Under the pieces are notes generated by a model. That model did not search any database. It was not told the origin of the DNA and saw nothing but the letters and a program-made list of their open reading frames with translations. Source: Epiperipatus broadwayi (Eukaryota; Onychophora; Udeonychophora; Euonychophora; Peripatidae). Taken from it: a DNA stretch of 64,000 bases. The translations under genes were made by a program, and so were the position numbers. The stretch spans positions 1,238,001 through 1,302,000 of the forward strand of contig JAQFVV010000186.1 in NCBI GenBank assembly GCA_028023455.1. The letters are read 5' to 3'. How positions within the stretch are numbered: the first letter of the stretch is position 1; each line of letters starts with the position of its first letter. This document shows positions 38,329 through 48,788 of the stretch, piece by piece.

Positions 38329-38387
38329 ATCCAATATCCCCAGACTAGTTTCTGGCTTGTGGCCATCATCAGTGAGGAGCTTTGGAT
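38329..38387 (-). ncRNA. Hammerhead ribozyme motif, family 1 (best copy)
   Basis: On the minus strand, in order: stem I outer strand ATCCAA, bulge AGCT, stem I inner CCTCA, core CTGATGA, stem II TGGC, loop CACAA, TGGC partner GCCA, GAAA, stem III CTAG (self-complementary as ACTAGT), cleavage site TC, stem I inner partner TGGGG, bulge ATA, outer partner TTGGAT. All invariant hammerhead core bases (CUGANGA, GAAA, UH) are present. Stem III is a palindrome without a loop, so activity probably needs two RNA copies pairing. It lies within a foldback repeat inserted at about 38,160-39,071. Confidence 0.8.
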
Positions 38388-38902
38388 CTGAGAGCACTGC
38401 ACCTAGATCTTAGGATCTAATGCAAACCTCCAGCAAGCACTTTTTATCTCTATGTAACTACAAAACCATGAGAATGAAATTGAAAACACAAAAATATTTT
38501 CAATCTAAGCTCAATAGCTTATATAGTCATATGGGTCTGAACTCAGTTCAGCACCCATACATTTTGGTGTCTTTGGCTCTTTAACAACCATAGCCACCAC
38601 TATCCTATTAGGCAGGATTGGTGTTAAACCATTAAGCATCACATGATCACTATCTCTTACACTAGCACATAATTATTTATAAACAAAGCAAAACTCTCCA
38701 TACAGTAGTGCCACCCTGTGCCAACCAGAGTAATAAATGAATGCAGAAGGCTTGTGCATAAAATCCCTATCTAATGCCTACTCATCCAAAATCCCCAGAC
38801 TAGTTTCTGGCTTGTGGCTCATGGTTTTGTAGTTAAGTAGAGATAAAAGGTGGTTGCTGAAGGGTTGCATTAGATCCTAAGATATAGGTGCAGTGCTCTC
38901 AG

Positions 38903-38961
38903 ATCCAAAGCTCCTCACTGTTGATGGCCACAAGCCAGAAACTAGTCTGGGGATATTGGAT
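38903..38961 (+). ncRNA. Hammerhead motif, family 1, core-mutated mirror copy
   Basis: Same 59-nt layout as the minus copy at 38,329-38,387, on the other arm of the same foldback. Stems I, II and III are kept (ATCCAA/TTGGAT, TGGC/GCCA, ACTAGT, TC cleavage site). The core reads CTGTTGA, losing the invariant A after CTG, which should abolish cleavage. Confidence 0.68.
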
Positions 38962-40204
38962 GAGTAGGCATTACATAGGGATTTTATGCACAAGCCTTCT
39001 GGTATTCATTGATTACTCTGGTTGGCACAGGGTGGCACTACTGTATAGAGAGTTTTGCTTTGTTTATAAATAAAAATTTTGATAATCTATTATCAGTGAG
39101 ACTTTATTCTATTGGAAAGAATCTAAAACTTTAAACATAGCAAGTCTTCTGTAATCTGAATAAAATGTACAAAGCATAAAACTTGGATGCAATGCTCTAA
39201 ATATTAAGTTTATATGTAAATTATGAAGAACTGAATCAAGAAATTGCTTTCATATACTATACTGATTTCCTAATAACATTTTTCAAATAGCTGAAGTACA
39301 GATAATCCAGATAACCACCTAATATTGGAATGTTAAGAATATCTTGGCTGCTCTTAATTAAAATATAAAAAACTTTCGTGAAGAACTGATGGGAAGGCTT
39401 TCATTTTGCAGTGGATTATTAAAAACTGTTTTACCTTTCTCACTTTATATCTAATATTGTAGTTAGTTGTTCAAGAACCAAGCAACATTCAAACACTGTA
39501 GTAGCAGATTTTACACAAAGGATTCACTCTGTTAGGCTAATCTTTATGTCATCATCTGACAATTGATCACCAAAAACTTTACTTTATCTTTGCGCCTGCT
39601 ACTCTGACATTGTATTAAAATGCTCAGTTAATCTTCACAGTTAAAGAAAGTAATAAAATGTTATGTAAAAAGATCAAATTCCCATGCAGAGATATAAAAA
39701 TTCAAATTAAATATAAGTACAGTTTTATAAAATCTTAACGTTTAATGAAAAAAAAGTAAATAAAGTGAAGAGACAAAAATAAATGAGGTCATATAAGAGC
39801 GCTTTAATAAAAATAATGTTTTAATTGTAGTTATATGTTGGACTGTAATATAGTTTAATTGTTTACTAGAAATAAAATGCCAATATTGCTGACTTTCATA
39901 AAAGTATAGAACATTCTAATTATCTCTGTGTTGCATCATATTAACCACAGCAATGCCAAAGCTATATTAGTGCCAGTTTATTATAATCTAAATGAATATT
40001 GTACTACTAAATAACAAAACTTCCATATTCTCCATGTAGAGAGAAGTTAAGAGAAGGATACTTTCCAAAAGAAAATAACTCCCTAAGTACTCCATTTGGA
40101 AGGTATTTAATGATGCTCAAGAAAAAAGATATTGAAATGTCTGTATATAAAGTAATATATCAAATCACTTTTGTGCTTAAATATTTAAAAATTAATATAA
40201 TGGT

Positions 40205-40985
40205 ATTATCAAAGCTCTTTGCCCTATAATCCTATTAAAGATCTTTAAACCATGCTAAAAAAAGATCAAACCGACAGTAATATATAAAAAAATATGAACA
40301 CTCCCAAATGCAGTTGTACATAGATAAACAGAGTTAATACTGTGCTGGTCATGTTGAATGACTGTTATTCACTTCCAGCTGTATATATTAGCTTGCCTCA
40401 TGAGTTCTAGTTTTAACTCTTTTGGCTGTACTGGGCAGCTTGCCTCAAGTTTGTTAAATGACTTTTCTGCATGTACTAGACAGCTTGCCTCGATCAGTAG
40501 TCATAGCAGTTTCCAGTCCTATTGGGACTTGCCTCACTGTGTAGATATATCGGTTAGTGACTAGTAGAAATACTGTTATTGTTGGAAGTGGTTTCAATGG
40601 AGAGCACATTTAGTCATTCAGATAGACAGACAGAAATTCTTTTATATATTCATAAAGATATATCTATTCCTTGCCTCCAAAAAGGCTATTTATTGCCAGA
40701 TCCCCTACCTTACAGGCAGCAGTCAGGTTCAGAGAGCCTAACCAATGGTAGGATTTTATAACCACGTTTACATATTGTCCATACTTATTTTTAATCCTTT
40801 GGCCATGTTTATATATTGATTATCCACATGTTGGTTAATAGCAATGAGGGCTCAATCCGATCAGATAAGGAAGGAATCTGGACTAGTCGACTTCTGAAGG
40901 CAAGGTCAGATATGACAGATATTAACAAAACCCTTTACCCTTAAAAAGTAATATAATCCTATCAAAGGTCTTTAAACCATGCTAA
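40205..40985 (+). repeat. Direct repeats flanking an unknown ~650-bp block
   Basis: ATAATCCTATTAAAGATC, then TTTAAACCATGCTAAAAAA at 40,226 recurs nearly unchanged at 40,931. Between lie several AGCTTGCCTC units and no recognisable gene. Could be a duplication or the ends of an unrecognised element. Confidence 0.5.
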
Positions 40986-41224
40986 AAAAGATCACCATGT
41001 TTCCCCGACTATCTTTACTGGTGTAAAAGTCTGCTACATTTTCTAAAATGTGTAAGTACATTTTGTTGTTATGTGAGTTGGAATTATTTGTTATCAACAC
41101 TTCTTTAGATTATACACTGTACCATGGTCTTATACATATTAATCACAATTATATTATTAATTTATAAAGAAGAAACAAACCTACAGTCATGCATTTTTAT
41201 GAATTTACATGCATTCACCTGCAT

Positions 41225-41768
41225 GTACACTTTATACTTAGAGCTTATATATATATATAAGCTAACCATTGCTCATTATGCTAAAAATTAAGGCTTTAAT
41301 CTATTGTGTGTCTGAATTATAAATTGTTAAGTGAATTGTACAAATCTATTCATTCCGTATTCTTTTCCTGTTAGAGAATGAATAAGTTTGTACAATTCAC
41401 TTAACAAATTTATAATTCAGGCACACAATAGATTAAAGCCTTGCTTTCAGAATGATGAGCAAAGATTAGCTTATATATATGTCAATAGATGGTGTTCTAC
41501 CAAAAACACCGTCAAGCGTAAGTTTGTTTACATAAACGTCAGAGCAAGCATTCACTATCTCTAACTTTAATTCCACTTTCAGATCATGATTTCAAGATAT
41601 TTGCTATCGTCAGTAGATAGTGAATGCTTGCTCTGACGTTTATGTAAACAAACTTACGCTTGATGGTGTTTTTGGTAGAACGCCATCTATTGATATAAAT
41701 ATAAGCGTTAGCAAGTTTTTAACTTGTTTTTTTTTTTTCATATATATATATAACTCTAAGCATAAATG
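41225..41768. repeat. Nested foldbacks
   Basis: Three inverted repeats in one block: 41,249-41,480 (arms GGCTTTAATCTATTGTGTG and inverse), 41,481-41,694 (arms of about 95 bp beginning TCAATAGATGGTGTTCTACC) and an outer pair (ACTTAGAGCTTATATATA near 41,235 and its inverse near 41,750). Confidence 0.78.
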
Positions 41769-41937
41769 TTACAATTATGCTTTTTAAATTGATGCTCATG
41801 GGTGAGTGCACATATATTTGTAAAATCCCATGACTGGAGTTTTGTACCTTCTTTATAATATTACATATGTAATATGCGCTACATAAATAATAGATTAATT
41901 ATATTATTAATAGATTTATTCAATGTATTTTTTTTCA

Positions 41938-42030
41938 TGTGTCATAGCATCGACCGGGAAGCGAACCCACTAACCCAGGACAACTGCTTGTAAGGCGGCT
42001 GTGCTGACCTCTCAACCATCAATGCTTGAC
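41938..42030 (-). repeat. tRNA-derived SINE (SINE-A), third copy
   Basis: Minus strand: TTGATGGTTGAGAGGTCAGC, GCCGCCTTACAAGCAG (anticodon-arm-like), GGGTTCGCTTCCCGG (B-box), TCGATGCTATGACACATG. More tRNA-like than the other two. Confidence 0.68.
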
Positions 42031-42247
42031 AATGTATTTTTTTTATAATGAAGATATAATCAATTATCCAGCAGCCTTTTTCAGAATTATAAAATAGGAC
42101 TGTATAACATTTAGTTTTACTGTTTATATATGTATACATACATAATAATCATATTGATATTTTGTATAAATGCACAGCATATTTAAGTGCCATTCAAACA
42201 CAAACAAATTATTTGCTTTTTTTTCTTTATATTTATGTACTATATGA

Positions 42248-42304
42248 TAGTCTGGACCAACTGATGAGTGCTGGTTTAGCACGAAATACGAATATTGGTG
42301 ATTA
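42248..42304 (+). ncRNA. Hammerhead ribozyme motif, family 2
   Basis: In order: stem I outer TAGTC, bulge TGGA, stem I inner CCAA, core CTGATGA, stem II GTGCT, loop GGTTT, partner AGCAC, GAAA, stem III region TACGAA (palindrome TACGTA in a sister copy), TA cleavage site, TTGG pairing with CCAA, a T, then GATTA pairing with TAGTC (one G-U). The five-pair stem II and full core are intact. About 90 bp downstream is a tRNA-like B-box GAGTTCAAATCC. Confidence 0.76.
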
Positions 42305-42914
42305 TTAATCTTTTCTACATGTGTGTGGTCATGTGTATCAGTTGTATGAGATAGTGTGGATAGTTGAAGGGTGCTGGAAAATCTGAGTTCAAATCCTCTA
42401 TACGTACTATATATATATATCTGTACATATGCACAATAGATATTTTTTATAGCGCATATATTTTATATCTGCACACAATTTTATTTATTTGTAATGTCTA
42501 CAGCTTAATTAATTTGTATATGTTGATTTGAATTGTTAAAATAAATTTTAATAATAAACATGATATTTACTGGACATAGAATTGAATAATAATATTTGTA
42601 ATTTTTATTGCCATGTAAATAATGCAGACAAAATTATATTAAACAGACATCCAAATAAAATGAATGAATATAAACTAATATTAATATACATATTTAAATT
42701 AATAATTGTATCTATTATTTATAATTTAATGTTTTAATTTTTATAAAAATTTTAATTATTATTATTTAATTATTATACTTGTTTTATTTTTATAAACAAA
42801 TGAACTTGTAAATGATAATAGATATTTGAATTATCGTTTTTGCTCTCTTTATTCTCTATTGGATTTTGTTTTTTAAAAAAATGTACTTAAATTCGAATTT
42901 TGATTGTATTTTGC

Positions 42915-43625
42915 GATCTATTTATAAACATTTTGAGATTTTTTGGCACTTGACATTTTATTCGAGTTCAAATTAAGTAATTGTTGAGGTTTACTTAGGA
43001 CAGGTAATTTATTTATAACATTTAATTTACAAGTTTCTTCTGTTTTACTGTCTTTAACATTTTTGTTTTCTTTAGGTTGAATAGTTTTTGGAACTGGTCG
43101 TCCTCTTTTTTGGGTATGCGGTCAATACATTGTTCTTTTGTTCTACTGAAGCTCTGGTTACACTTTGTGGAGTTATCTTTTTAGGAGATTCTGGCAGTAG
43201 AGATAGTTGAATAGAATCAGTTTTTTTTTCTTCAGTTATTTTAATAACTAGAAAGATTTTTACCCTTTAGTAGAGTGGTATTAATAAATTAATACCTGTG
43301 CATTTTTTTTCTTTTTGCTTTTCAGCATTTCCACTAGCTTTTTTAGTTTTAATATCAACTTTCAATTTTTCTTCTAATGCGGAATCAGTTTTAGTTTCTT
43401 TTTTGCTATCTATGCAGCTCATAATTTTTATTTCTTAAGCTGCTTCCTTCTTTATATATTTCAATTTTTTTATGGTAGATTTATTTATTTTCATTTTTTA
43501 TTGCTGTCAACAACTATCATTGGCTCTTGAATTTAGATGTTTCTTCTATTTTCATTTCTTTTTCTGATTGAGTTATGTTTGTTTCTTTTTCTGATTTAGA
43601 TATATTAAGCTTTTTTTTCTATGCT
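42915..43625 (-). pseudogene. Lys/Glu/Ser-rich pseudogene with AT-hook motif
   Basis: Minus-strand reading gives coding-like blocks in shifting frames: SEKETNITQSEKEMKIEE, MSCIDSKKETKTDSALEE, SIQLSLLPESPKKITPQSVT and then QKRGRPVPKTIQPKENKNV running to NVYK-stop at about 42,918. KRGRP is the AT-hook core that binds AT-rich minor grooves. Stops and frameshifts between blocks suggest a pseudogene of a chromatin-type protein. I cannot name the parent; chance in A-rich DNA is possible. Confidence 0.4.
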
Positions 43626-44258
43626 TCTTATAAAAATACATTTCTGTTAGCTAAATCCGATGTCATCAGTAGCTTGAAGCTTCCAAAATGATCTTAAAAC
43701 TTAAATGCAAATTTAATGATTAGTTAACTAATGTATCCCTTGTATCAGGCTAATGTTATGCAACAAGGCAGATCCTTTGAACAAACTCAATTTAATCAAC
43801 CTTAGTTTTTAAGCCAACATTTCAATGTGGAATTATTTAATTAGATATCACATAAATATGTAATAATACTGTTATTTACTTATGTTATCCCTCAGATCAT
43901 GTCAAATTTAATTGGCAAAATCATATCTCACAAGAAGTTAGTTGATTGAACTGACAAAATTTCTATAAAAGGTATAGGTAAATAATAATGTTATTACATA
44001 TTTATATAGTATTAAAATGAATTCCACATTTAAATGTTTCTATATAAAAGCAAAATTAGTTAAAATAAATTTATTTCAGAGTTCTGCACTGTTTAATAAC
44101 ATTAAGCTGATACCCAGAAAGCATAAATTAAATGACCACTAAATTTGTCTTCAAGATTTAGGTCACACTGAATATTGTGGCTATATATAAAAAAAAATTG
44201 GCTGATGTTTATTAGAATCTGAACTAATTTCCAAAACAACTGATGAAGTTTGATTGGC

Positions 44259-44665
44259 TGCCTGAAGTGCCATTTTTGAAGGAATGGATATATGGTAACA
44301 TACTTTAGTTATTCACTGTAAAAAGTTTAAGACACTAACATGCTTGGATCATGAGTTATAGCATGAAATGTAGTCATATGTTCTGTACCTTAACCCATGA
44401 TGAAACAAGTACTAATATTAACTTTTATTTTAAATTGGAGAATAATTCAAATTGTGTATAGCAATGAAGCTAGAGTTTCAAAACCATTTTCAAGTGGTTT
44501 GTAAGATCTTATTATAGTAGGGAAAACATTGAATATAGATAAGGATATGAAACACACTGTAATATTTCATATCATAATTTGTGATCCAGACATACTTAAA
44601 TTTTTTTATAGTGAATAGCTGACACCATGTAACATGTATTGATTCAGAGATGGCACTTCAGGCAA
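44259..44665. mobile_element. mariner-type deletion derivative, second copy
   Basis: Ends GCCTGAAGTGCCAT... and ...TGGCACTTCAGGC, continuing as paired TATTCACT and TTTAAG. The interior retains FKWFVRSYYSRENIEY, the same transposase piece as at 36,384. It lies 108 bp from SLC6 exon A. Confidence 0.72.
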
Positions 44666-44772
44666 TTTGGAAAATCATATTTTAATTGGAACTCATTGCG
44701 CAGTTGTATCAATTGAATATTTATTAAGGCATTTTAAAACCATAATTATTAAATATTATAAATTAATCTTAC

Positions 44773-44941
44773 TGGAAATACTGTTCTGCTGGTGTTTTCT
44801 TTGTCGCATTTGCAGCAAGGCTTTTTAAGTGTAAACTGTCTATCATAGTACTGTTAAAACAAGTTTGATTGTAATAAATAAACGGATGACTTTCATTACT
44901 CCTAGCCGAGCAGCTTTCAGCATCTTTGTAGGAATAACATT
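44773..44941 (-). CDS. SLC6-family transporter, internal exon A (extracellular loop 2)
   Basis: This 169-bp exon encodes about 56 residues of the large second extracellular loop of an SLC6 Na+/Cl- coupled transporter. On the minus strand it is preceded by a pyrimidine-poor but canonical acceptor (TTATTATAG) and followed by the donor CCA|GTAAGATT. The frame is open throughout. It begins with a CYSYKDAESC segment, holds four N-glycosylation sequons (NES, NQT, NST, NAT) and ends with TPAEQYF, the family's usual lead-in to the VLxIS motif before TM4. Glycosylated loop 2 with paired cysteines is typical of SLC6 proteins. Two nucleotides (CA) of a split codon are left at the 3' end, and the first G of exon B at 36,152 completes a Gln codon, so the two exons join in phase. 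The loop sequence itself is variable in the family, so the identification rests on the junction and on the next two exons. Confidence 0.82.
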
Positions 44942-45164
44942 CTATAATAAAAAATATATGTATATGAGAACAGTTTTTAATGATTGTGATCATATATTAT
45001 CACTATTACAGCACTGCTGTTTTAATAGGATTCTCACATTCCATTATCTAAAAAGAGTACAGTAGATTTAGTTACTTAGTAAGGATATTGATAATGGTAA
45101 ATTATAATTAAAAGAATTACTACTGAGTTAATAACGCTAGTCAGATTATGTCAGGTGAAAACTT

Positions 45165-45331
45165 TAATAATAATAATAATAATAATAATAGTAATAGTAG
45201 TAGTAGTAGTAGTAGTAGTAGTAGCAGCAGTAGCAGCAGTAGCAGCTGTAGCAGCCATAGCAGCAACAGCAGAAGCAGCAGCAGTAGCAGTAGTAGTAGC
45301 AGTAGTAGTAACAACAACAACAATATTAACA
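45165..45331 (+). repeat. Compound trinucleotide microsatellite
   Basis: (AAT)n, then (AGT)n, then mixed AGC/AGT, ending in AAC units. Open frames through it are poly-residue artefacts. Confidence 0.95.
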
Positions 45332-45474
45332 AATTTTACAAATTAAATCAATAATAAAATATGAATTACATTCAAGAAATAAAATAATCGTTAAAATCAT
45401 CTATGTGATTTTTTTCTTTTGGAATGGTTTGTCAAAATCTTATATTAACTACTAGTGACATATATATATATATA

Positions 45475-45897
<423 letters not shown>

Positions 45898-46073
45898 ATT
45901 ACAAGCATAAAGCTAAACTAGTCAATATAAAATCAAAACTACCCCAAATCTAAAATTAAACCAGACCAGAATAAAAATAATATTAAAACACAACCTAAGG
46001 TTTCACTGCTACAAGCAGACTTCTCAAGTGTAAAGAAATAATAAAAAAAAAAAAACACACATTATATATACTA

Positions 46074-47408
46074 TTAAAAACTACCCACAAATCCATTCAC
46101 TTCCCATCCACCCTTAATATTAAAAGAACTCTTAAATAAGTTAATTGCTTCAGAATCATAAATTTTCAATAATAAAGACTCTTTAATTCTTCTTTTGATT
46201 TCATTTCTCTCAAAGAAGACAACCTTAGCTTCATCAAAATCAATAGTGTGGCCTGTATCTTTTTCATGGACATACAAAGCAGAACTAAGATATCTATTTT
46301 TAACTCTACTTTTATGAACCTTTACTCTTTCATTTAAACTCAAACTACTCTGACCTATGTAAACCTTCTTACAAAATAAACAAGGAATAAAATATACCAC
46401 ACCAGGAATAGTCTTTCTATCAAAAACTTCCTTTGTATTATTCAATAAATTATTCAATGTAACACCCCTTTTCCAAGCAATTTTCTTATTTCCAAACAAT
46501 TTACTATTTCTACACACAATTTTATAAGAAGACAATTTAAATGGCAAAGAAATAAAATCATATTTTCCTTTAACCTTTACATCCTTACAAATATTACTAT
46601 TAAATAAAATACTTTTAACAAATTTATCAGAGTATCCAACACTTAAATAATCTTTATAAAATTGATATTTCTGAAACAAAGCTACCCCACTAGAATTATT
46701 TAATTTAATATTCCTATGACAATAATTCCTTAAAGCAGCTACTTTATGAGATACAGACTGATAGCTATCAGGTTTAATTATAGATCTTAATTCTTTACTT
46801 TTAACTAAATGACTGCACAATAAACAATTAGTTTCTATATTTCTAATCACCAAAAGATCTAAAAATTTTAACTTACCAAAATCTAACCCCCCTCCTTCTA
46901 ACACAAATTTTATAGAAGGATCAAAACAATTAAACTCATTTACAAATTCCTTCAATTTACCATTCTCAACAACAAATAAACAATCATCAACATATCTGAC
47001 AAATAATTTTACATATAAACAATTCTTTTTAATAATAATTTCCTCTTCCATAAAACTAATATAAACTGAACATACTAAAGGAGAAATAATATAACCTATT
47101 ATCCACCCTTCCTTAATCTTATAAAAATTACCTTTATAAGTAAAATACATAGAATCTTCCAATAACAAAAGCAAATCTTTAATTACCTTAATTTTATTTT
47201 TTGATAAAGAACTTTTCTTAATCAATACAGACAAAAGAACATCAATACTGCTTAACCTATTAACAGACTGATACATATTTTCAATATCTAAACTTCCAAA
47301 TACCCAACTACTTTCCATTTTAAAATTATTAATCTTATCAAAAGCCTCAAAAGAAGAAGAAACTGTGTACTGACCAAAATCAACAAATTGTTTTAAAAAA
47401 TTATTCAA
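46074..47408 (-). CDS. PLE reverse transcriptase / GIY-YIG endonuclease, 5'-truncated (left arm)
   Basis: An intact 445-codon frame read from TTG at 47,408 rather than a proven start; the true N-terminus is lost by truncation. Motif A is SLDIENMYQSV (Asp about 41), motif B GWIIGYIISPLVC (101-113), motif C VRYVDDCLFVV with both catalytic Asp (139-142), and KLKFLDLLV follows. From about residue 336 comes the GIY-YIG nuclease: GVVYFIPCLFCKKVYIGQS, an R-x-K-x-H segment, YVHEKDTGH and DSEAINLF. PLEs prime reverse transcription at a cut made by this nuclease. The first fingers motifs are absent, so this arm alone should not make an active enzyme. It differs from the right arm by Gly instead of Glu at about residue 280. 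Confidence 0.93.
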   Translation of the reverse strand: MNNFLKQFVDFGQYTVSSSFEAFDKINNFKMESSWVFGSLDIENMYQSVNRLSSIDVLLSVLIKKSSLSKNKIKVIKDLLLLLEDSMYFTYKGNFYKIKEGWIIGYIISPLVCSVYISFMEEEIIIKKNCLYVKLFVRYVDDCLFVVENGKLKEFVNEFNCFDPSIKFVLEGGGLDFGKLKFLDLLVIRNIETNCLLCSHLVKSKELRSIIKPDSYQSVSHKVAALRNYCHRNIKLNNSSGVALFQKYQFYKDYLSVGYSDKFVKSILFNSNICKDVKVKGKYDFISLPFKLSSYKIVCRNSKLFGNKKIAWKRGVTLNNLLNNTKEVFDRKTIPGVVYFIPCLFCKKVYIGQSSLSLNERVKVHKSRVKNRYLSSALYVHEKDTGHTIDFDEAKVVFFERNEIKRRIKESLLLKIYDSEAINLFKSSFNIKGGWEVNGFVGSF

Positions 47409-47453
47409 GAATCTAGAAATACAGGTAGTGTTGTAGAAGGTATTTCTAGATTC

Positions 47454-48788
47454 TTGAATAATTTTTTAAAACAATTTGTTGATTTTGGTCAGTACACAGT
47501 TTCTTCTTCTTTTGAGGCTTTTGATAAGATTAATAATTTTAAAATGGAAAGTAGTTGGGTATTTGGAAGTTTAGATATTGAAAATATGTATCAGTCTGTT
47601 AATAGGTTAAGCAGTATTGATGTTCTTTTGTCTGTATTGATTAAGAAAAGTTCTTTATCAAAAAATAAAATTAAGGTAATTAAAGATTTGCTTTTGTTAT
47701 TGGAAGATTCTATGTATTTTACTTATAAAGGTAATTTTTATAAGATTAAGGAAGGGTGGATAATAGGTTATATTATTTCTCCTTTAGTATGTTCAGTTTA
47801 TATTAGTTTTATGGAAGAGGAAATTATTATTAAAAAGAATTGTTTATATGTAAAATTATTTGTCAGATATGTTGATGATTGTTTATTTGTTGTTGAGAAT
47901 GGTAAATTGAAGGAATTTGTAAATGAGTTTAATTGTTTTGATCCTTCTATAAAATTTGTGTTAGAAGGAGGGGGGTTAGATTTTGGTAAGTTAAAATTTT
48001 TAGATCTTTTGGTGATTAGAAATATAGAAACTAATTGTTTATTGTGCAGTCATTTAGTTAAAAGTAAAGAATTAAGATCTATAATTAAACCTGATAGCTA
48101 TCAGTCTGTATCTCATAAAGTAGCTGCTTTAAGGAATTATTGTCATAGGAATATTAAATTAAATAATTCTAGTGGGGTAGCTTTGTTTCAGAAATATCAA
48201 TTTTATAAAGATTATTTAAGTGTTGGATACTCTGATAAATTTGTTAAAAGTATTTTATTTAATAGTAATATTTGTAAGGATGTAAAGGTTAAAGAAAAAT
48301 ATGATTTTATTTCTTTGCCATTTAAATTGTCTTCTTATAAAATTGTGTGTAGAAATAGTAAATTGTTTGGAAATAAGAAAATTGCTTGGAAAAGGGGTGT
48401 TACATTGAATAATTTATTAAATAATACAAAGGAAGTTTTTGATAGAAAGACTATTCCTGGTGTGGTATATTTTATTCCTTGTTTATTTTGTAAGAAGGTT
48501 TACATAGGTCAGAGTAGTTTGAGTTTAAATGAAAGAGTAAAGGTTCATAAAAGTAGAGTTAAAAATAGATATCTTAGTTCTGCTTTGTATGTCCATGAAA
48601 AAGATACAGGCCACACTATTGATTTTGATGAAGCTAAGGTTGTCTTCTTTGAGAGAAATGAAATCAAAAGAAGAATTAAAGAGTCTTTATTATTGAAAAT
48701 TTATGATTCTGAAGCAATTAACTTATTTAAGAGTTCTTTTAATATTAAGGGTGGATGGGAAGTGAATGGATTTGTGGGTAGTTTTTAA
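47454..48788 (+). CDS. PLE reverse transcriptase / GIY-YIG endonuclease, 5'-truncated (right arm)
   Basis: Mirror copy of the left-arm protein with the same YVDD reverse transcriptase centre and C-terminal GIY-YIG nuclease. The frame stays open upstream through the palindrome spacer and reads TGSVVEGISRFLNNFLKQFV, which fits the PLE pattern GS-x-x-x-x-SRFL before YTV; the left arm read the same way gives a poorer fit. The right arm therefore looks like the parent strand and the left arm the copy. The YVDD and GIY-YIG residues are preserved, unlike the older PLE at 23.6-25.2 kb. Confidence 0.93.
   Translation: MNNFLKQFVDFGQYTVSSSFEAFDKINNFKMESSWVFGSLDIENMYQSVNRLSSIDVLLSVLIKKSSLSKNKIKVIKDLLLLLEDSMYFTYKGNFYKIKEGWIIGYIISPLVCSVYISFMEEEIIIKKNCLYVKLFVRYVDDCLFVVENGKLKEFVNEFNCFDPSIKFVLEGGGLDFGKLKFLDLLVIRNIETNCLLCSHLVKSKELRSIIKPDSYQSVSHKVAALRNYCHRNIKLNNSSGVALFQKYQFYKDYLSVGYSDKFVKSILFNSNICKDVKVKEKYDFISLPFKLSSYKIVCRNSKLFGNKKIAWKRGVTLNNLLNNTKEVFDRKTIPGVVYFIPCLFCKKVYIGQSSLSLNERVKVHKSRVKNRYLSSALYVHEKDTGHTIDFDEAKVVFFERNEIKRRIKESLLLKIYDSEAINLFKSSFNIKGGWEVNGFVGSF

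Larger units (their letters stand above)
38160..39071. mobile_element. Foldback element, family 1 (long form, hammerhead-bearing)
   Basis: Contains two minus-oriented unit starts (about 38,229 and 38,680, each ATCACATGATCACTATCTC) and one plus-oriented unit ending at about 39,069, giving both direct and inverted repeats. It interrupts a local tandem duplicate (see 37,470-39,110), so it behaves as an insertion. Carries the hammerheads at 38,329 and 38,903; the middle minus unit has lost its core. Confidence 0.78.

Noticed and set aside
38888-39073. 61-residue frame
   Set aside because: Inside the ribozyme-bearing foldback and overlapping its structure.
19798-44941. Assigning the transporter to GABA, glycine or monoamine subfamily
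   Set aside because: Only TM4-TM5 and part of loop 2 are visible; the motifs fit several subfamilies.
45141-45354. Poly-Leu, poly-Ser and poly-Val frames
   Set aside because: All three are frames of one trinucleotide repeat.
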